51,111 nucleotides of DNA from Dehalococcoidia bacterium (GTDB lineage Bacteria; Chloroflexota; Dehalococcoidia; Tepidiformales; Tepidiformaceae). The position numbers and the translations under genes were made by a program. The notes beneath the pieces were generated by a model. That model ran no database searches, was not told the DNA's origin, and was given only the letters and a program-made list of their open reading frames with translations. Below, piece by piece: positions 9,176-18,114 of this stretch (position 1 is the stretch's first letter; each line of letters starts with the position of its first letter). The stretch covers positions 1 to 51,111 of the forward strand of contig VXLW01000057.1 of the NCBI GenBank assembly GCA_009841435.1, in the 5' to 3' direction.

Positions 9176-9236
9176 GCCATCCCGGGGGCGGCTGTTTGAC
9201 CCGTTGCCGGGGCGCTGGTTCACTAGCTTGCAGAGG

Positions 9237-9512
9237 CATTGACGGAGACGAGTAGCGTCCCGTTCCTGCGCTCAGCGAGCCCCGGTTGGTGCGAGGGGGC
9301 GCTGCAGGCGGACGTGAACATCCCTCCCGAGCTTCCGGCCGAACGCCGGCGGCGCCGGCAAGTAGACCCGGACGGAACGTGTCCGCAGGTGCGGACCGCC
9401 CCCGTTACCGAGGGCAGGAGCGTGATGGCGCTCCGCAGAGCGCCCGCCTCGTGCGGGAAGCAGGGTGGTACCGCGGGTGTTGCGCCCGTCCCTGACCGGG
9501 ACGGGCTTTCTT
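9237..9512 (+). ncRNA. T-box riboswitch (tRNA-Ile sensing) upstream of ileS
   Basis: The 374-bp gap between 9175 and 9550 holds a T-box leader. The diagnostic T-box AGGGTGGTACCGCGG is at 9462-9476. Stem I can be traced: GGAG 9244-9247 pairs with CTCC 9324-9327, the AGTA loop-E-like motif lies at 9251-9254, and GCGTCC 9255-9260 pairs with GGACGT 9310-9315. The codon ATC at 9320-9322 occupies the specifier position and matches isoleucine, in agreement with the downstream gene. Uncharged tRNA-Ile should bind, stabilise the antiterminator and allow ileS transcription. A -10-like TAGCTT at 9224-9229 could start the RNA near 9236. Confidence 0.93.
9484..9512 (+). terminator. Intrinsic terminator of the ileS T-box
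   Basis: GCCCGTCCC (9484-9492), a five-base loop TGACC, and GGGACGGGC (9498-9506) form a perfect nine-pair stem followed by TTTCTT. The left arm lies just after the T-box, as expected for the terminator/antiterminator switch, so control is by transcription attenuation. Confidence 0.9.
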
Positions 9513-9549
9513 GTGTCCGTCCCGGCAATCCTCGCGCGGGAGGCCGGAA

Positions 9550-12500
9550 GTGTCCCAGCTCTTCAGACCAGTCGATCCGAGTGTCAGCTTCCCCGAGTTG
9601 GAGACAGGGATTCTCGAGTTCTGGCGGGAGCACGACATCTTCCGGCGCAGCATCGAGGAGCGGCCTGAGGACAACCTGTTCGTGTTCTACGAAGGGCCGC
9701 CGACGGCGAACGGCCGTCCGGGCGTGCACCACATCATGCCGCGCGTCATCAAGGACCTGTTCGCGCGCTACAAGACGATGCGGGGCTACCGCGTGCCCCG
9801 GAAGGCGGGCTGGGACACGCACGGTCTGCCGGTCGAGATCGAGGTCGAGAAGGAGCTGGGGCTGAACTCCAAGCCCGAGATCGAGGCGTACGGCATCGAC
9901 CGCTTCAACGCGAAGTGCCGGGAGAGCGTGAACCGCCACGTGGGCGACTTCGAGGAGCTGACGGAGCGGATCGCGTTCTGGGCGGACATGGAGAACCCGT
10001 ACGTCACGTACGACAACGACTACATCGAGAGCGGCTGGTGGATCTTCAAGCGGCTCTGGGAGCACGGGCTGGTCTACCAGGACTACCGCAGCACACCCCA
10101 CTGCCCCCGCTGCGAGACGAGCCTGAGCGACCACGAGCTCTCGCAAGGGTACCAGGACGACGTGCCGGACCCGAGCGTCTACATCAAGTTCCGGCTGCCG
10201 GCGGAGGCGCGCGAGCGCATCGGGCTCGGGGAGGGTCCGGCCACGAGCATCGTGGCCTGGACGACGACGCCGTGGACGCTGCCCGGCAACACCGCCCTCG
10301 CGGTGATGGAAGACGCCGCCTACGGGCTCTACGAGCACGAGGGCGAGCGGCTGATCGTGGCGGAGGCGCTGGCGGAGAGCGTGCTCGGGGAGGAACGGGC
10401 GGCACTGCGCACGTTCCGGGGGGCGGAGCTGGTCGGGCTCGCCTACGAGCCGCTGTATCGCCCGGAGGCGGTGGGGGCGATGGTTCGCCGTTTCGGCAGC
10501 GACGGCCACCTGCGGCCGCTGGAGACGGGCGAGGAGACGGAGGGGCTACGCCGCGTGCTCGTGGCGGACCACGTCTCGCTCGACGACGGCACGGGCATCG
10601 TGCACATCGCGCCGGCGTTCGGCGGCGAGGACTTCGACGACGGCAAGGAGCACGGCCTGCTCTTCGCCCAGCCAATCGACACGCACGGCACGATGGCGGA
10701 GGGGCTGCCGGGCGAGGGGCAGTTCGCCAAGGACGCCGACCGCGAGGTCATCCGCGACCTCGACGAGCGGGGACTGCTGCTGCGCAGCGAGCGCATCCAG
10801 CACACCTACCCGTTCTGCTGGCGGTGCGACTCACCGCTGCTCTACTACGCCAAACCGAGCTGGTATATCCGCACGACGGCGCAGCGGGAGCGGCTGCTCT
10901 CGGGGAACGCGCGCATCAACTGGCAGCCCGACCACATCAAGCGGGGGCGCTTCGGCAACTGGCTCGAGAACAACATCGACTGGGCCGTCAGCCGGGAGCG
11001 GTACTGGGGCACGCCCCTGCCGTTCTGGGTGTGCGACGGGTGCCCGGAGGTGGTGGTCGTGGGGTCGCGCGCGGAGCTGGCGGAGCGGGCGGTCGACCGC
11101 GCCGCCGCGGAGGCGCTCGACGACCTGCACCGGCCCTACATCGACGCGATCGCCCTGCGGTGCGACGGGGACGGGTGCGAAGGGGAGATGCGGCGCGTGC
11201 CCGAGGTGGCGGATGCCTGGTTCGACAGCGGGGCGATGCCGTACGCGCAGTGGCACTACCCCTTCGAGAACCAGGACGAGTTCGACCGGATGTTCCCGGC
11301 CGACTTCATCTGCGAGGCGATCGACCAGACACGGGGGTGGTTCTACACGTTGCACGCGGAGGCGGCCCTGCTGAACGCGGCGGAAGCGACGCCCGAGGAG
11401 ATCAGCTACCGGAACGTCATCTGCCACGGCCACATCCTCGACGAGCACGGCGTGAAGATGTCGAAGAGCAAGGGCAACGTGATCGAGCCGTTCGACCTGC
11501 TGGACGAGCTGGGGGCGGACGCGGTGCGCTGGTACATCTACGCGTCGGCACCGGTGGGGAGCTCGCGGCGGTTCAGCGTGCGGCTCATGAACGAGACCCT
11601 GCGGCGCTTCCAGTTGACCCTCTGGAACGTCTACAGCTTCTTCGTGAGCTACGCGAACATCGACGGGCTCGACCCGCGAGAGCGCCCCGAGGGCGAGCCG
11701 CCGGAGCTGGACCGCTGGCTCCTGAGCGAGCTGAACGCCCTCACCGAGCGCGTGACGGCGGGGCTCGACGACTACGACCCGACGGTCGCCTCGCGCGCCA
11801 TCGAGGCGTTCGTGGACGACCTGTCGAACTGGTACGTGCGGCGCTCGCGGCGGCGATTCTGGCGAGGGGTGTCGGGGGACGACGCGGACAAGCGCAGCGC
11901 GTACTTCACGCTGCACACGGCCCTGACGACGCTGGCGCGGCTGCTCGCGCCGTTCACGCCCTTCCTGGCGGAGGAGCTGTGGCGGAACCTGGCGCGCTCC
12001 GTCGACGGGGACGCGCCCGAGAGCGTGCACCTCGCGGACTGGCCCCAGCCGGTCGCGCTCGTTCCGGGCGGCGACGTGTTCGTGAACGAGTCGCTGAACG
12101 CGGAGACGCAGCTCGTCAAGCGGGTCGCCTCGATGGGGCGGGCGGCCCGGGCGAAGGCCTCGATCAAGGTGCGGCAGCCGCTCGCGGAGGTGCTGGTGCG
12201 CCCCCGCGACGACGCGGAGGCGGCCGTGCTCGCCCGGCAGGAGGCGCTCCTGCTGGAGGAGCTGAACGTGAAGGCGTTGAGCACGCTGGAGGACGAGGCG
12301 GGCATCGTCACGTTCGAGATCAAGCCGAACCTGCCGGTGCTGGGCCCGCGCCTCGGGCACGAGGTCGGGGCGGTGCGCTCCGCCCTCGGCGAACTCGATG
12401 CCGGGGAGGTAGCGGCGGCGGTTCGCGCCGGCCAGAGCGTCACGGTCGCGGGCCACGAGTTGGCGGCCGACGAACTGCTCGTCGAGATGCGCGAGGGGGA

Positions 12501-12834
12501 GGGGTACGCGGTCGTGAGCGAGGCCGGGTACACAGTCGGGGTGGCGACGGCCATCAGCGACGAGCTCGCGGACGAGGGGATCGCGCGCGAACTCGTGCGG
12601 CACCTCCAGGACCTGCGGCGCGAGGCGGACTTCGAGCTGAGCGACCGCATCACGAGCTGGTGCGCGGGCGGCGACACCATCGCGCGCGTGCTGGCGGCGC
12701 ACGGGGACTACGTGAAGGGCGAGACGCTCTCCGTCGAGCTGTTCACGGAGGCGCCGCCGGAGGACGCGCAGCGGACGACGTTTACGCTCGACGCCGTCGA
12801 GGTGGTTGCGGGCGTGCGCCGGAGGGACGCATGA
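9550..12834 (+). CDS. ileS: Isoleucyl-tRNA synthetase, type 2
   Basis: 1094-residue class I synthetase that charges tRNA-Ile. The ATP-binding HIGH-type motif has the variant PGVHHIM at residues 57-63, a form seen in some type-2 enzymes. KMSKS is at about residues 636-640 and WDTHGLPVE lies in the N-terminal Rossmann part. The long C-terminal domain without the zinc-finger cysteines of the classic bacterial enzyme marks it as the eukaryote-like type 2, a group associated with natural mupirocin tolerance. GTG 9550 has GGGAGG at 9538-9543 with six-base spacing. A start at 9511 would overlap the terminator run. Expression is controlled by the T-box. The stop overlaps the HAD gene (ATGA). Confidence 0.95.
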   Translation: MSQLFRPVDPSVSFPELETGILEFWREHDIFRRSIEERPEDNLFVFYEGPPTANGRPGVHHIMPRVIKDLFARYKTMRGYRVPRKAGWDTHGLPVEIEVEKELGLNSKPEIEAYGIDRFNAKCRESVNRHVGDFEELTERIAFWADMENPYVTYDNDYIESGWWIFKRLWEHGLVYQDYRSTPHCPRCETSLSDHELSQGYQDDVPDPSVYIKFRLPAEARERIGLGEGPATSIVAWTTTPWTLPGNTALAVMEDAAYGLYEHEGERLIVAEALAESVLGEERAALRTFRGAELVGLAYEPLYRPEAVGAMVRRFGSDGHLRPLETGEETEGLRRVLVADHVSLDDGTGIVHIAPAFGGEDFDDGKEHGLLFAQPIDTHGTMAEGLPGEGQFAKDADREVIRDLDERGLLLRSERIQHTYPFCWRCDSPLLYYAKPSWYIRTTAQRERLLSGNARINWQPDHIKRGRFGNWLENNIDWAVSRERYWGTPLPFWVCDGCPEVVVVGSRAELAERAVDRAAAEALDDLHRPYIDAIALRCDGDGCEGEMRRVPEVADAWFDSGAMPYAQWHYPFENQDEFDRMFPADFICEAIDQTRGWFYTLHAEAALLNAAEATPEEISYRNVICHGHILDEHGVKMSKSKGNVIEPFDLLDELGADAVRWYIYASAPVGSSRRFSVRLMNETLRRFQLTLWNVYSFFVSYANIDGLDPRERPEGEPPELDRWLLSELNALTERVTAGLDDYDPTVASRAIEAFVDDLSNWYVRRSRRRFWRGVSGDDADKRSAYFTLHTALTTLARLLAPFTPFLAEELWRNLARSVDGDAPESVHLADWPQPVALVPGGDVFVNESLNAETQLVKRVASMGRAARAKASIKVRQPLAEVLVRPRDDAEAAVLARQEALLLEELNVKALSTLEDEAGIVTFEIKPNLPVLGPRLGHEVGAVRSALGELDAGEVAAAVRAGQSVTVAGHELAADELLVEMREGEGYAVVSEAGYTVGVATAISDELADEGIARELVRHLQDLRREADFELSDRITSWCAGGDTIARVLAAHGDYVKGETLSVELFTEAPPEDAQRTTFTLDAVEVVAGVRRRDA

Positions 12835-13556
12835 CGCGACCGAAGGCCATCCTCTTCGACCTCGACGACACGCTGCTCGACATGTACAGCGCGATGCACC
12901 GCTCGTGGGAGGAGATCTGCGCGGACGTGGCGCCGGGGCTCGGGTGCGACGCCAGCAGCCTGCGCGAGACCATCCGCCGCGAGAGCGCCCTCTTCTGGGC
13001 CGACGAGGGGGCCGTCGCCGAGTACCGGGTGAAACCACTGGAGTCGCGGACCATCGTCGTGCGCCTGTCCCTCCTGGCGATGGGCCTCGATGACTCAGGC
13101 GCGGAGGAGATCGCCGGGCGGTCGCTCCGGGGGTACCTGGAGCGCGTCGCCCCCTTCGACGACGCCATCGGGACGCTGGAGACCCTGCGATCGCAGGGGT
13201 ACCGGCTGGGGATGGTCACGAACGGCTCGTCGGACACGCAACGGCAGAAGATCGGGCGCTGGCAGTTGGAGCCGTACTTCGACGAGATCGTGATCGAGAG
13301 CGAGTTCGGGCGCGGCAAGCCCGATCCCGGAGTGTTCAGGCAAGCGCTGGCGGGGACGGGCGCGTCGCCGGACGAGGCCTGGATGGTCGGCGACAACCTG
13401 TACGCCGACATTGGTGGAGCGCAGGGTGTGGGCGTCCACAGCGTCTGGATTCACCGCGAACGGCTGGAATTCCCGGAGGATCCTCCGGCCCACCCCCACC
13501 GCCGTATCGGGCACTTCGATGAGCTGCACGCCGCGCTCGCAGACGCCCAGGGCTAG
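12831..13556 (+). CDS. HAD-family phosphatase
   Basis: 241-residue haloacid dehalogenase-superfamily hydrolase. Motif I is LFDLDDTLL with the nucleophile D10 and acid D12. Motif II is MVTNGSSD. Motif III and IV are RGKPDPGVF and WMVGDNLYADIGGAQ. The helical cap between motifs I and II is typical of subfamily IA (phosphoglycolate-phosphatase-like). The ATG overlaps the ileS stop by four bases, so it is probably expressed under the same T-box. The link to isoleucylation is not obvious; it may be a house-cleaning phosphatase. Confidence 0.88.
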   Translation: MTRPKAILFDLDDTLLDMYSAMHRSWEEICADVAPGLGCDASSLRETIRRESALFWADEGAVAEYRVKPLESRTIVVRLSLLAMGLDDSGAEEIAGRSLRGYLERVAPFDDAIGTLETLRSQGYRLGMVTNGSSDTQRQKIGRWQLEPYFDEIVIESEFGRGKPDPGVFRQALAGTGASPDEAWMVGDNLYADIGGAQGVGVHSVWIHRERLEFPEDPPAHPHRRIGHFDELHAALADAQG

Positions 13557-13663
13557 GGCCGGGTGAAGCCCCCTTTCCTTCAGGGCAGCGCGCTCACGTC
13601 GCTACTCCGAACGGCTCCGATACGGTATCAACACGAACATCGAACTAGATTGAAGGGTCCTGG

Positions 13664-16243
13664 ATGTCGAACGTGAAGAGCATCGTTCTGGCCGGAATCG
13701 GAGTGCTGGGCATTGGCCTCGCGGCGGCGGCGCTGGTCGTCGGAATCCTTGCGCTGACGCAGAGCGAGGACCGGGACGAGGAGCATGCGCCCTCGCCCTC
13801 CAATCCCGACGAATATGCCATCTACCTTGTCGAGCAGGCGCTCGAGCGCTATGAGGGCGAGGGTATCGAGGCCACGCTCGCACACTACAACTCGCCCGAG
13901 ACGCTGGACGGCCCCTGGTACGTCTTTGTGCTGGAAGAGCGTGCCGACGGCATCTACACGATCGCCAACGCGGGCCGGCCGGAACTGGTAGGGACAACGC
14001 GGGAGCGCATCGACACGCGCGGCTTCGACTACGGCGCCGCCTTCGCCGAGACGACGGAGACCGGGCACTGGGTCACCTACAGCTTCATCAACCCCCAGAC
14101 CGGTGGCGTGGAGCTGAAGCACTCCTGGACGGTTCGCCGGGGCGCGTACCTGTTCGGCTCGGGCTGGTACGAGGCCACCTCCGTCGAGCCCGCCGCGGCA
14201 GCCGCCGCACCGGTTCCCACCAAAGCCGAGCCGGGCGCCTACACCAAGGCGTTCGTGCAGCGGGCGCTCGACCGGTTCGAGGCCGATGGGCTCGAGGCGA
14301 CCCTCGACTACTACAACTCCCGCGAGAGCGTCGACGGCGACTGGTACGTGTTCGTGGGGGAGGAGCGCGCGGACGGCCTCTACACGATCGCGCACGCCAC
14401 CCGCCCGGAGCTGGTCGGGACGACGCGGGAGCGCATCGACCGGCGCGGTTTCGACTACGGCGCCGCGTTCGTCGCCACGACCGAGGAAGGACAGTGGGTC
14501 GACTACATCTACCTGAACACCGTCACCGGGCAGGAGGAGCAGAAGCACACCTGGATCGTGCGGCGCGGCAACCTGCTCTTCGGCTCCGGCTGGTACGAGC
14601 TGGCGACGGACCAGCCGGCCACGGCTCCCGAGCCGGCCACGAAGGCCGAGCCCGGGGCGTACACGAGAGCGTTCGTGCAGCAGGCCCTGGACCGCCTGGA
14701 GGCCGAGGGCCGGGAGGCCACCCTCGCCTACTACCGCTCCCGCGAGAGCGTCGACGGCGACTGGTACGTGTTCATCCTCGAGGACCGGCCTGACGGGCTC
14801 TACAACATCGGGAACGCCACACGGCCGGACCTGCTGGGCACCGTGCCGACACGCATCGACCGGCGCGGCGTCGACTACGGCGCGGAGTTCCTCGCGACGA
14901 CGGACGAGGGCCACTGGGTCGACTACGTCATCCTCAACCCCGCGACCTGCGAGGAGCGGCTGAAGCACAGCTGGGTCGTCCGGCGCGGCGACCTCATCGT
15001 CGGTTCCGGCTGGTACGAGGACAGGGTCGCCGAGCACCCGCTGCTCCCGAGCAAGTGCGAGCCCGCCGCCTACACGGTCGCGCACGTCGACGCGGCGATC
15101 GCGCGGTACGAGGCGGGAGGGCGCGCGGCGGCGGTCGCCTGGCACAACGACGCGGCGAACAACGACGGGCGCTGGTACACGTTCATCGTCGACCCGGCGG
15201 CGGAGCGGATGATCTCCCACCCCGCATCGACCTTCGTCGGGTACGACGTCGTGAGCGGCAGTGCCACATGGGACGACAGCGGCTGGCATTACGCATCCGA
15301 CCTGCTTCGGGCGACGGAGGACGGTCTCTTCGTGCGCGACACGCTCGTCGTGCCGCCGAGGGACGAGATCAACCCCTTCTTCTCGAGGGAAGAGCTGAAG
15401 CACTACTACGCGAAGCGTCACGACGGGCTCATCTTCGTCTCGGGGTGGTACAGCGACGTTCCCACCGCGGAGGACGAGCCGAACTACACGCGCCTGCTGG
15501 TGGCGCGGGCGCTCACGATGCTCGAGGACGAGGGCATCGAGGCGGTGCTCGACTACTACAACACCCCCGAGAGCGCGGACGGCGAGCGCTACGTGTTCGT
15601 GCTGGAGGACCGCGAGGACGGCATCTACACGGTCGCGCACGCCACCATTCCCAGCCTGGTGGGGACAACCCGCGACCGCATCGACGCGCGCGGCTTCGAC
15701 TACGGCGCGGCGTTCAAGGCCACGACAAGGTCGGGGCGCTGGGTGCAGTACGTCTTCCCCAATCCGGACGCGGGCGTGGAGGAGCTGAAGCACACCTGGG
15801 TGGTGCGCCGGGGCGACTACCTCATCGGTTCGGGCTGGTACGAGCCGCTTCCCACACAGGCCGACCCGGAGGGGTACACGCGCCTGCTCGTGGCCGACGC
15901 CCTCTCCTTCTACGAGAGCGAGGGGCTCGAAGCGACGCTGGACCGTTTCAACGCGCCCGAGAGCGTCAACGGCCCCTGGTACGTCTTCGTCGGGGATCCC
16001 GATGGGACCCTCATCGGGCACTACGACCCCGAGGTCCGTGGCCGGAGCCTCTTCGGTTCGGTCGGCATTGACATCAACGGGTACGAGTTCGGCACGGACA
16101 TGGTGGCCATCGGCCAGCAGGGCGGCTGGGTGAGCTACGTCTTCCTCAACCCGAACACGGGCCTGCTGGAGCGCAAGCACACGTGGGTCATCCGCCGGGA
16201 CGGTCACCTGTTCGGCTCTGGCTGGTATGAAGGTGTGGAGTAG
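13664..16243 (+). CDS. Membrane-anchored protein with six tandem Cache-like domains
   Basis: 859 residues. One N-terminal transmembrane helix (about 5-30) is followed only by repeats, so the protein is predicted to be outside the membrane with no cytoplasmic signalling domain. Six units of about 120 residues lie at 52-170, 193-312, 333-452, 470-597, 608-727 and 738-856. Each has a helix of the type ALDRFEADGLEATL, then YYNSRESVDGDWYVFV, a GTT.ERID.RGFDYG core, a G.WV.Y..LNP strand pair, KHTW.VRRG and a closing GSGWYE. This resembles the single-Cache sensor domain of chemoreceptors and cyclases. Unit 4 is the most divergent: it is longer, lacks the GTT...RGFDYG core and ends SGWYS. Short Pro/Ala/Glu linkers separate units. 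Ligand and partner are unknown. Confidence 0.75.
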   Translation: MSNVKSIVLAGIGVLGIGLAAAALVVGILALTQSEDRDEEHAPSPSNPDEYAIYLVEQALERYEGEGIEATLAHYNSPETLDGPWYVFVLEERADGIYTIANAGRPELVGTTRERIDTRGFDYGAAFAETTETGHWVTYSFINPQTGGVELKHSWTVRRGAYLFGSGWYEATSVEPAAAAAAPVPTKAEPGAYTKAFVQRALDRFEADGLEATLDYYNSRESVDGDWYVFVGEERADGLYTIAHATRPELVGTTRERIDRRGFDYGAAFVATTEEGQWVDYIYLNTVTGQEEQKHTWIVRRGNLLFGSGWYELATDQPATAPEPATKAEPGAYTRAFVQQALDRLEAEGREATLAYYRSRESVDGDWYVFILEDRPDGLYNIGNATRPDLLGTVPTRIDRRGVDYGAEFLATTDEGHWVDYVILNPATCEERLKHSWVVRRGDLIVGSGWYEDRVAEHPLLPSKCEPAAYTVAHVDAAIARYEAGGRAAAVAWHNDAANNDGRWYTFIVDPAAERMISHPASTFVGYDVVSGSATWDDSGWHYASDLLRATEDGLFVRDTLVVPPRDEINPFFSREELKHYYAKRHDGLIFVSGWYSDVPTAEDEPNYTRLLVARALTMLEDEGIEAVLDYYNTPESADGERYVFVLEDREDGIYTVAHATIPSLVGTTRDRIDARGFDYGAAFKATTRSGRWVQYVFPNPDAGVEELKHTWVVRRGDYLIGSGWYEPLPTQADPEGYTRLLVADALSFYESEGLEATLDRFNAPESVNGPWYVFVGDPDGTLIGHYDPEVRGRSLFGSVGIDINGYEFGTDMVAIGQQGGWVSYVFLNPNTGLLERKHTWVIRRDGHLFGSGWYEGVE

Positions 16244-16246
16244 GGG

Positions 16247-17233
16247 CTAGGGCTCGAGGACGATCTTGCCGAAGTTGGCGTTCGCCTCCATGTAGGCCTG
16301 CGCGGCGGCAGCCTCGGAGAGCGGGTAGACGCTGTCGACGACGACCTTGATGCGTCCCGAGGCGATGTGGGGAAGGACGCTCTTCTCGAAGGCGCGGGTG
16401 GCGGCCGCCTTCTGCTCGAGGGGGCGGGCGCGGAGGGTGGTGCCGCGCACCTGGAGGCGCTTCATCAGGAGCGGGCCGAGGCTCGCGTTCTCCAGGGCGG
16501 CCCCGCTCATGAGGCCGACCTCGACCATGCGACCCTGGCGTGCGAGCGCGCGCAGGTTCTGCTCCCAGTAGTCGGCGCCGATGACGTCGAGCACGACATC
16601 GACGCCGGCGCCGCCGGTGGTTTCCCCGACGACCTCGGCGAAGTCCTCTTCGTGGTAGTTCACGCCGACGTCGAGCCCAAGCTCGGCGGCGCTGGTGAGT
16701 TTCTCGGCGCTGCCGGCGGTTCCGATGACCTGCGAGGCGCCCATCGCCTTCGCGATCTGGACGCCGGCGACGCCGACACCGGACCCGACCGCGTGGATGA
16801 GCACGCGCTCGCCGGCCTGCAGGTTGCACTGGAGGAGGGCGTCGTGGGCAGTGATGTAGACCTCAGGCGTGGCGCCCGCCTCCTGCCAGCTGAGGGAGTC
16901 GGGGACCTTCAGGGCGAGGCGCTGGGGGACACTCACGAGCTCCGCATAGCCGCCGCCTGGCACAAGGCCCATGACGCGGTCGCCGGGGGCGAAGCCCTCG
17001 ACGCGCACCCCGGCCTCGACCACCTCGCCGGCGTACTCGAGGCCGGGGATCTCGAACTCCGGCCTCGGGCCGGGCTGGGGATAGCCACCCATGCGCTGGA
17101 GCACGTCGGCGCGGTTGAGGGCGCAGGCGCGCACGGCGACGAGCAGGTCGTCGGGGCCGACAACGGGGTCGGGCACGTCGCGGTAGACGAGCGAGCCGCC
17201 CGCGTCGGACTTCTCGATGACGATCGCCTTCAT
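16247..17233 (-). CDS. NAD(P)H-quinone oxidoreductase, PIG3-type MDR family
   Basis: 328-residue zinc-independent medium-chain dehydrogenase/reductase of the quinone oxidoreductase/PIG3 group. Marks are ALNRADVLQRMGGYPQPG in the catalytic domain, PGLEYAGEVVEAG, and a Rossmann nucleotide-binding stretch HAVGSGVGVAGVQIAKAMGA. It reduces quinones or alpha,beta-unsaturated carbonyls with NADPH. The ATG begins eight bases after the fabI stop on the same strand, so the two are likely one transcript. Only three bases separate its stop from the convergent Cache-protein gene. Confidence 0.9.
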   Translation of the reverse strand: MKAIVIEKSDAGGSLVYRDVPDPVVGPDDLLVAVRACALNRADVLQRMGGYPQPGPRPEFEIPGLEYAGEVVEAGVRVEGFAPGDRVMGLVPGGGYAELVSVPQRLALKVPDSLSWQEAGATPEVYITAHDALLQCNLQAGERVLIHAVGSGVGVAGVQIAKAMGASQVIGTAGSAEKLTSAAELGLDVGVNYHEEDFAEVVGETTGGAGVDVVLDVIGADYWEQNLRALARQGRMVEVGLMSGAALENASLGPLLMKRLQVRGTTLRARPLEQKAAATRAFEKSVLPHIASGRIKVVVDSVYPLSEAAAAQAYMEANANFGKIVLEP

Positions 17234-17241
17234 GGCGCCGA

Positions 17242-18033
17242 CTAGCCCTCGTCCTCGTCGGGGGGCATGGCCATGCCGAGGGTGTTGAAGCCACCGTCGA
17301 CGTAGAGAACCTGGCCGCTGATGTTGGCGCCGGCATCGCTGGCGAGGAAGGCGGCAGCGGCGCCCACGTCCTCGATGGAGATGTGGCGGCGGAGGGGCGT
17401 GACCTGGGGGAAGACCTTGTAGAGGCTGCGGAACTCGCCCACCCCGGCGGCGGAGAGCGTGCGCACAGGGCCCGCGCTGATGGCGTTCACGCGGATGCCC
17501 TGGGGCCCCACGTCGGAGGCGAGGTAGCGCACGGCCGACTCGAGGCCGGCCTTGGCGACGCCCATCACGTTGTAGCTGGGCATCATCTTCTGGGAGCCGT
17601 GGTAAGAGAGCGTGACGACGCTACCGCCCTCCGGCATCAGGGGGCGGGCGGCGCGGGTGAGGGCGACGAGGGAGTAGACGGAGAGTTCCTGGGCAAGGAG
17701 GAAGCCGTCGCGGCTGGTCTCGATGAAGGGACGGGAGAGGTCGTCGCGTTTCGCCCCGACGATGCCGTGGACGACCGCATCGATGGTGCCGTAGCGGTCG
17801 GCGAGCTTGGCGAAGAGGGTCTCGATCTCCTCGTCGCTGGTGGCGTCGCAGGGCTCGACGAAGTCGCAACCGATGCTTTCGGCGAGGGGGCGGACACGCT
17901 TCTCCATGGAGGGTCCGTAGGAGAGGGCGACGCGGGCGCCGGCCTCGTGCATCGCCTTGGCGATGCCCCACGAGATGGAGCGGTCGTTGGAGACGCCGGA
18001 GACGAGGGCGGTCTTGCCTTCCATGCCTGACAT
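17242..18033 (-). CDS. fabI: Enoyl-[acyl-carrier-protein] reductase (NADH)
   Basis: 263-residue SDR-type enoyl-ACP reductase completing each cycle of type II fatty-acid elongation. The N-terminus GKTALVSGVSNDRSISWGIA is the FabI cofactor loop. The active-site tyrosines Y144 and Y154 and lysine K161 fit the Y-x9-Y-x6-K pattern, and DGGFNTLGM is near the end. The longest open frame extends far upstream through the lgt gene, but the ATG at 18033 is preceded by TAGGCT at an eight-base spacing and starts exactly at family sequence. It is divergent from lgt across an 81-bp promoter region. It is the likely target class of triclosan-type inhibitors (family knowledge). Confidence 0.93.
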   Translation of the reverse strand: MSGMEGKTALVSGVSNDRSISWGIAKAMHEAGARVALSYGPSMEKRVRPLAESIGCDFVEPCDATSDEEIETLFAKLADRYGTIDAVVHGIVGAKRDDLSRPFIETSRDGFLLAQELSVYSLVALTRAARPLMPEGGSVVTLSYHGSQKMMPSYNVMGVAKAGLESAVRYLASDVGPQGIRVNAISAGPVRTLSAAGVGEFRSLYKVFPQVTPLRRHISIEDVGAAAAFLASDAGANISGQVLYVDGGFNTLGMAMPPDEDEG

Positions 18034-18041
18034 AGCAGGCA

Positions 18042-18047
18042 AGCCTA
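18042..18047 (-). promoter_or_regulatory. -10 element TAGGCT of fabI
   Basis: On the minus strand TAGGCT ends 8 nt before the fabI ATG, predicting a leaderless mRNA and deciding this start against the much longer open frame. Confidence 0.55.
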
Positions 18048-18100
18048 CGGCCTCGCGCGAACCAGCGGCAAACGGCTTCGCCCCTGAGCCAAAGCCGCCG

Positions 18101-18106
18101 TACGAT
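18101..18106 (+). promoter_or_regulatory. -10 element TACGAT of lgt
   Basis: TACGAT ends 8 nt before the lgt ATG at 18115. Back to back with the fabI element, it makes a compact divergent promoter. Confidence 0.6.
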
Positions 18107-18114
18107 ACCCGCCG

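Noticed and set aside
9915-12830. Long plus-strand frame through ileS leading into the HAD gene
   Set aside because: Only the part from ATG 12831 is real. The rest is an Arg/Gly-rich shadow of ileS in another frame.
13628-16207. 859-codon open frame antisense to the Cache-repeat protein
   Set aside because: It mirrors the real gene in a GC-rich codon context, is Val/Arg/Asp-rich and has no recognisable domain; the repeats are clearly in the plus-strand frame.
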